64,000 nt of DNA from Sva-07 sp963829585 (lineage in GTDB: Bacteria > Actinomycetota > Acidimicrobiia > Acidimicrobiales > Ilumatobacteraceae), in the NCBI GenBank assembly GCA_963829585.1, contig CAWHJD010000024.1, forward strand, positions 1 through 64,000, read 5' to 3'. The translations under genes and the position numbers were made by a program. How positions within the stretch are numbered: the stretch's first letter is position 1; each line of letters opens with the position of its first letter. The notes beneath the pieces were generated by a model that was not told the origin of the DNA, did not search any database, and saw only the letters and a list, made by a program, of their open reading frames with translations. Positions 60,158-64,000 of this stretch are shown in pieces.

Positions 60158-60954
60158 TCAGCTGCCCGGCCCGCGTTCCATCTCACTCGACACGATCGCG
60201 TCGAAGGCGGCCGGGTCGAGCTGCGTGGGTTCGTACGCCACACCGCGGGATTCGAGTTCGGAGACGAAGGCTCGGAGGTGGTTGCGCGAGCCGCGTTCGA
60301 GATTGGCGTACACGGTGATGATCTCGGCGTTCTGCGTCGCCGCGGTGCGGGTCTGCAGGTCGCTGATGTCGAGTTCCTCGATCAGTGCCCCGGCTGCCAA
60401 CGCCGCGTCGAGCGACCGGCTGCCATCGGCCACCAACTGGTCGTAGAGGGTCTGGATCGCGGGGTCGGTGTACGTGCCGGGTTGGTTGCCGTCGGCCGGG
60501 TCGTCGATGCCGTACCGGTCGAGCAGGGTCGACACCGCCTCGATGTGGGCGGTCTCGCTCGCCGCGATGTTCTCGAAGATCCGCAGCCCCCACATGTCGC
60601 CGAGCACGACGTACACGTCGTGGGCGAGCTGTTCCTCCTCGCGCATCCACAGCAGGCCGGCGACCTCGTCGTCGGTGAGTGCGGACTCGGAGACGTCGGA
60701 GTCATCCGCGGCCGCCGTCGTGGTCGCCGCGGTGGTGTCGGTGGTGTCGGTGGTGTCGGTGGTGTCGGTGGTAGTCGGTGGTGTCGGTGGCGACGCTGGT
60801 CGATGCCGAATCGGTGGCCGCCGGTTCGTGTCGTGTCGTCGGCACACGACGTCGCGCCGACGAGCAGCAGGGTCGTCGCGGCCAGCGCGAGCACGTGGCG
60901 CGACGCCGGACGGCCGGCACGGTGGCCGGCGGGGAGGGTCGTGGTGCGGTTCAT
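60158..60954 (-). CDS. DUF2202 ferritin-like lipoprotein, frameshifted signal region
   Basis: Start ATG 60954 (MNRTTTLPAGHRAGRP) opens a lipoprotein signal with lipobox LLLVGATSCADD. A low-complexity Thr/Asp/Ala region (TTDTTDTTDTTDTTAATTTA) needs about two frame corrections in the run of GTCGGTGGT repeats. The DUF2202 domain then reads LTDDEVAGLLWMREEEQLAHDVYVVLGD, ENIAASETAHIEAVSTLLDRYG and RGSRNHLRAFVSELESRG, with Glu and His spaced as in ferritin-like four-helix bundles. Role unknown; placed before a two-component system. Confidence 0.82.
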
Positions 60955-61041
60955 GATGCTCCTTTCATGGGGTGTGCGTCAGGGGTGGACGCGACGAACT
61001 GCCGAAACGTTGCGTCCCGGCAGTTCGTTCGTCTGTTGGTG

Positions 61042-61393
61042 TCATCGGCCCATCTCGCCCATGCGGTACATGGCTCCGTCACCGGTGCCGTCCTGCAAGC
61101 GGGTCTGGTCCTGCAAGCGGGTCTGGTTCCTGCGTGCGGGTCTGGTCGCCCGTGCAGTCACGGTCACAGGTGCCGTCCTCGAGATGGAGCTGCGTCCGCA
61201 GCTGCGTGCGCACTTGATCCTGCGCGCCCGGCGAATCCTGGTCTGCGCTGCGGTCACGATCCCGATCTCGCACGGGATCGACACAGGTGGGAACCGGCGT
61301 TGCCGGTTCGATCGTGTCGGACTGGGCCAGCGCCATGCCCGCCGGAACGGCGAGCACTCCGACAGTGGTGAGTGTGAGCAACATCTTCTTCAT
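61042..61393 (-). CDS. Small secreted low-complexity protein, frameshifted, unknown
   Basis: Start ATG 61393 (MKKMLLTLTTVGVLAVPAGMALA) gives a clean Sec signal peptide with a cut site before QSDTIEP. The mature part is short and rich in Asp, Gln, Thr and Arg (TCVDPVRDRDRDRSADQD, QVRTQLRTQLHLEDGTCDRD), and after one corrected base near 61,135 it ends NQTRLQDQTRLQDGTGDG...GEMGR. About 117 residues. Cys appear in TCVD, TCDRD and CTGD. It lies just upstream of the DUF2202 gene on the same strand; function unknown. Confidence 0.6.
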
Positions 61394-61591
61394 GGCCACT
61401 CCCTTCCGAGTGTCACGGCCTTCGGTGTTGCCGGAGCCCTTCTCCGGATCTCCGTCGGGCCTCTTCTCCTTGCACCATTCAGACAACTCCCATCCCGTGA
61501 AGCACTCATCGCGACGACGATGAAGATCCCGTGAAGGGCGACCGACAGGGCCCGCAGGCCTCGCACTTCGCCGTCGAACCCCGGCACACGT

Positions 61592-62290
61592 ATGGTCGTC
61601 GGAGTGTCCGACGCCCATCTCGATCCGCTGGTCCACGTCGCCCAGGACGACCACCCCGACCGGGTGGCCGAGGCGCGGGCAGAGGCGGGGCGGGCGATCC
61701 GCGACCTCGGGCACGCACTCGTCGGCCACCACGCGCCGATCGAGTTGCTCGCCGACGTCACTCGCACCCTCGATCGCCTGACCCGACAGCTGGACGAGGG
61801 CGCCGTCCGCTCGCGCAGCGAAGTCCGTCGCGACGGCCAGTTCGGCGAGCCACCGCCCGACGGGTCGATCATGACGACCTACGACGAGCGACCGGTCTCG
61901 GGTCGGGCCAGTCCGTGGGGGTTGGACATCGAGGTCCGACGCGACGGCGACGAAGCGGTCGCGTCACTCACGCTGCGGGCCGCTCACGAGGGTGCACCGC
62001 AGCGCAGCCACGGTGGGATCGTCGCCGCACTGTTCGACGACGTCTTCGGGTTCGTGCTGCACATCGAGACCCGGACCGCGTTCACCGGTGAGCTGTCGGT
62101 GCGGTACGAGGCGGGGGTTCCGATCGGTGAGCCGCTGAGCTGTCGGGTACGCCTCGATCGGCGCGAGGGACGCAAGCTGTACATGACCGGCGAGTTGACG
62201 CTCGAGGCCACCGGGCAGGTGCTGGCGCGGTCGGCGGCCACGTTCATCGCCATCGACCCGAGCCGGTTCGCCCCGCAACCGTCCTCGTGA
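61592..62290 (+). CDS. PaaI-type hotdog thioesterase
   Basis: 232 residues from ATG 61592 (alternative GTG 61604). The C-terminal half is a hotdog fold: RSHGGIVAALFDDVFGFVLH with the catalytic His/Asp region, AFTGELSVRYEAGVPIGEPL, and the strand LARSAATFIAIDP. The N-terminal ~90 residues are helical and poorly conserved. It hydrolyses acyl-CoA thioesters. Tail to tail with the UspA gene by 21 nt. Confidence 0.85.
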   Translation: MVVGVSDAHLDPLVHVAQDDHPDRVAEARAEAGRAIRDLGHALVGHHAPIELLADVTRTLDRLTRQLDEGAVRSRSEVRRDGQFGEPPPDGSIMTTYDERPVSGRASPWGLDIEVRRDGDEAVASLTLRAAHEGAPQRSHGGIVAALFDDVFGFVLHIETRTAFTGELSVRYEAGVPIGEPLSCRVRLDRREGRKLYMTGELTLEATGQVLARSAATFIAIDPSRFAPQPSS

Positions 62291-62311
62291 CGCCGCCGCG
62301 ATCGGCCTCGG

Positions 62312-63205
62312 TCAGGGCCGCGCGTGGTCGTGATGGTGGTGCGGAACGACGATCGTCGGGATCGTCGGATGGTGGACGAGCGCCGCGGCAACCGATCCGA
62401 GCAGCATCCGATCCAGGGCCCCGTGGCCACGCGAACCCACCACGAGCAGGTCGGCGTCGAGGCTGGCCGTTCGGAGTTCCGCCCGCGTGTCGCCGGGCAC
62501 GACGAGCAGCTCCACCGGGGGATGCGCCCGGAGGTGGCTCAGCACGTCCGACACACCCTCTTCGAGCTCCTCGCGGGCTCTGACCTCCGAGACCCCGGGC
62601 GACGGCGCCAGGGGTTCGCCGATGACCACGTCGCTCGTGAACACCCGCACGGCGACCACCTTGGCCGACGGGCGCAGGTGCGTGAGCGTCCAGCGCAGCG
62701 CGGCTCTCGAGTGGGGTGATCCGTCGAAGCCGACGACGACGTCGAGATGATCGTGGACCGGTGGGATCTCCGGCGGGATCAACGCGACGGGCACCGTGGA
62801 ATGTCGTGCGCAGTAGGCGCCGACGGATCCGATCGAGAGGTCGGCACGGGAACTCCATCCCCGTGTCCCGACCACCAGCAGCTCCGATCCCGCGGCCGCT
62901 TCGACGAGGCCGGCACCGGGCCGATCCTCGATCACCACGCCGTCATCGGCCAGCAACGGGGCGTGCTCCACCAGGAAGGCCCGAAGGCGAAGGATCGCGT
63001 CGGCGCGATATGGCCCTTCGCTGCCGTCCGACTCTTCGATCGCACCGAACCCGTACGCGTACAGACCGCTGGCGAACGCCATCACCGGCTCGACGACGCC
63101 GAGCCGGTCGGCGTGTTCCATCGCCCACTGCAACGCGACCGCCGAACCGGCGGAGCCGTCGATGCCCACGACCACTGTGCGATCTCGCTCCGATGACTCG
63201 TTCAC
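62312..63205 (-). CDS. Tandem universal stress protein (UspA)
   Basis: 297 residues from GTG 63205. Two UspA domains: TVVVGIDGSAGSAVALQWAMEHA...ELLVVGTRGWSS and LDVVVGFDGSPHSRAALRWTL...DLLVVGSRGHGALDRMLLGSVAAAL, the second with the ATP-binding GxxG(x9)G(S/T) motif intact. It is divergent from a second tandem UspA gene by 112 bp. ATP binding and a stress role are family knowledge. Confidence 0.92.
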   Translation of the reverse strand: MNESSERDRTVVVGIDGSAGSAVALQWAMEHADRLGVVEPVMAFASGLYAYGFGAIEESDGSEGPYRADAILRLRAFLVEHAPLLADDGVVIEDRPGAGLVEAAAGSELLVVGTRGWSSRADLSIGSVGAYCARHSTVPVALIPPEIPPVHDHLDVVVGFDGSPHSRAALRWTLTHLRPSAKVVAVRVFTSDVVIGEPLAPSPGVSEVRAREELEEGVSDVLSHLRAHPPVELLVVPGDTRAELRTASLDADLLVVGSRGHGALDRMLLGSVAAALVHHPTIPTIVVPHHHHDHARP

Positions 63206-63317
63206 GATTCCACCCTGACGGATGACGACACGGTTGTTCAGGGAACTACGTCACTGATCGGATCGCGCGGGCCCTTGGCCTCTGGCCCATCCGCACGACG
63301 GGCGCGACCATCGATTC

Positions 63318-64000
63318 ATGACCGCCACGAGCGTTCCCGACCCGGTACTCCACCAACGTCTGGTGGTCGGTTACGACGGCTCCGAATCCTCCCTGAGCGC
63401 GATGGAGTGGGCCGCCTCGGAAGCCGAGCTGAGAGGCGCATCAGTCCACGTCGTTTCGTCGTACTTCGTCCAGCCCATCGCCGACTTCGGCTATGGCGCG
63501 AGCGGGACGGCGGTCGACATGACGGAAAGTGCCGAGTTCTGCCTGAACCGCGTCCAGACCGCCGCGGCGAAGGTGTTCGAGGGTCATCCCGGCGTCGAGT
63601 ACGACGTCGACGCCGTGCGCCAGAGCCCCGCTGCGGCGTTGCTCGCGCAGGCCAAGTCGGCCGATCTCGTCGCCGTCGGGAGTTCCGGTGTCGGGGCGTT
63701 CACACGATTTCTGCTCGGCTCGGTCACCGGTTCGCTCCTCGCGTCGAGTCCGTGCCCGGTGGTCGTCGTGCCCGCGGATCGGCACGCGTCGACCTCACGG
63801 ATCGTCGTGGGCACCGATGGTTCGGAGCACGCCGACCACGCCGTGCGTTGGGCGGCCGACGAGGCCGACCGCCGAGGATGTGAGCTCGTCGTCGTCCACG
63901 TGTGGAAGTACGGCTTCCACCTGACCACGACCGGCGTCGATCGGGCCGACGACTTCACCCCGGTCGATGCGGAGCTGATCCTCGACAGGGCGGTCGAAGC
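63318..64000 (+). CDS. Universal stress protein (UspA), cut by window end
   Basis: Start ATG 63318 (MTATSVPDPVLHQRLVVGYDG). The first UspA domain is complete, with DLVAVGSSGVGAFTRFLLGSVTGSLLASS as the ATP-binding loop. The second domain begins at RIVVGTDGSEHADHAVRWAADEA and runs off at base 64000. It is divergent from the other tandem UspA gene (62312-63205). Confidence 0.92.
   Translation, partial: MTATSVPDPVLHQRLVVGYDGSESSLSAMEWAASEAELRGASVHVVSSYFVQPIADFGYGASGTAVDMTESAEFCLNRVQTAAAKVFEGHPGVEYDVDAVRQSPAAALLAQAKSADLVAVGSSGVGAFTRFLLGSVTGSLLASSPCPVVVVPADRHASTSRIVVGTDGSEHADHAVRWAADEADRRGCELVVVHVWKYGFHLTTTGVDRADDFTPVDAELILDRAVE

Noticed and set aside
60720..60790. GTCGGTGGT repeat as a regulatory element
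   Set aside because: It is simple-sequence coding for a Thr/Asp linker of the DUF2202 lipoprotein, and probably the source of the frame errors.

Overview
The window is high-GC DNA that looks like a free-living actinobacterium, most likely class Acidimicrobiia (Ilumatobacter-like). The grounds are six F420-type luciferase-like (LLM) genes, a heliorhodopsin, formylglycine-type sulfatases, tightly overlapping ATGA/GTGA gene starts and frequent GTG starts. No rRNA, tRNA, CRISPR array, transposase or phage gene was seen. Bases 1 to about 4,905 differ in style: a CHAT-protease / McrB-like AAA+ / McrC-like cassette, full of frameshifts, that runs straight into a truncated formylglycine-generating-enzyme gene. 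This is either a recombination boundary or a chimeric assembly join.

Layout. 0-4.9 kb: CHAT-McrBC-like putative conflict cassette (minus strand). 4.9-10.5 kb: FGE fragment, divergent heliorhodopsin, PIG-L deacetylase, amidase, SagB-type oxidoreductase lipoprotein, small membrane proteins. 10.5-14.1 kb: a GH4 - BadF-type sugar kinase - GH4 operon with 4-nt overlaps. 14.1-23 kb: PPOX protein, VOC dioxygenase, a DUF1269-arylsulfatase fusion, acyl-CoA ligase, an acidic calcium-repeat protein, amidase, nitroreductase. 23-27.5 kb: P-type ATPase, FTR1 iron permease behind an iron-box-like palindrome, a broken membrane protein. 27.6-31.2 kb: LLM enzymes and thiolase. 31.3-38.5 kb: a TetR-led operon of sulfatase, MBL hydrolase, haloalkane dehalogenase, SCO6745-type protein and others. 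39-42.4 kb: a phytanoyl-CoA-dioxygenase-like gene, an LLM gene and a linalool dehydratase/isomerase-like gene. 42.5-49.6 kb: MFS-cNMP fusion, homospermidine synthase, eutBC, TetR regulator and hydrolase. 49.6-58.3 kb: aldo/keto reductase, limonene-epoxide-hydrolase-like protein, LLMs, LysM-NlpC/P60 protein, enoyl-CoA hydratase, ArsM, acyl-CoA ligase. 58.3-64 kb: two-component system, DUF2202 lipoprotein, small secreted protein, thioesterase, two universal stress proteins.

The most striking find is the linalool dehydratase/isomerase-like gene (39197-40673, minus strand). Its reading frame is interrupted by exactly two TGA codons, nine codons apart, at the two positions where this family carries its catalytic cysteines. 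Each TGA is followed at 18-20 nt by a hairpin whose loop begins with G, fitting the published bacterial SECIS pattern. This suggests a double-selenocysteine terpene hydratase. It ends an operon with a PhyH-like dioxygenase and an LLM oxidoreductase, and a limonene-epoxide-hydrolase-like gene lies 10 kb away. Together these suggest terpenoid catabolism feeding the thiolase, hydratase and CoA ligases nearby.

Three families of intergenic palindromes recur across the window (A: GATGAGCGAA type; B: GTTTGCGTTGCAGTTC type; C: GGGGTCAGACCCC type). Many genes are broken by what looks like a single extra base each, which points to residual indel errors in the assembly rather than mass pseudogenisation. 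Frameshifted genes are therefore reported as one locus each.
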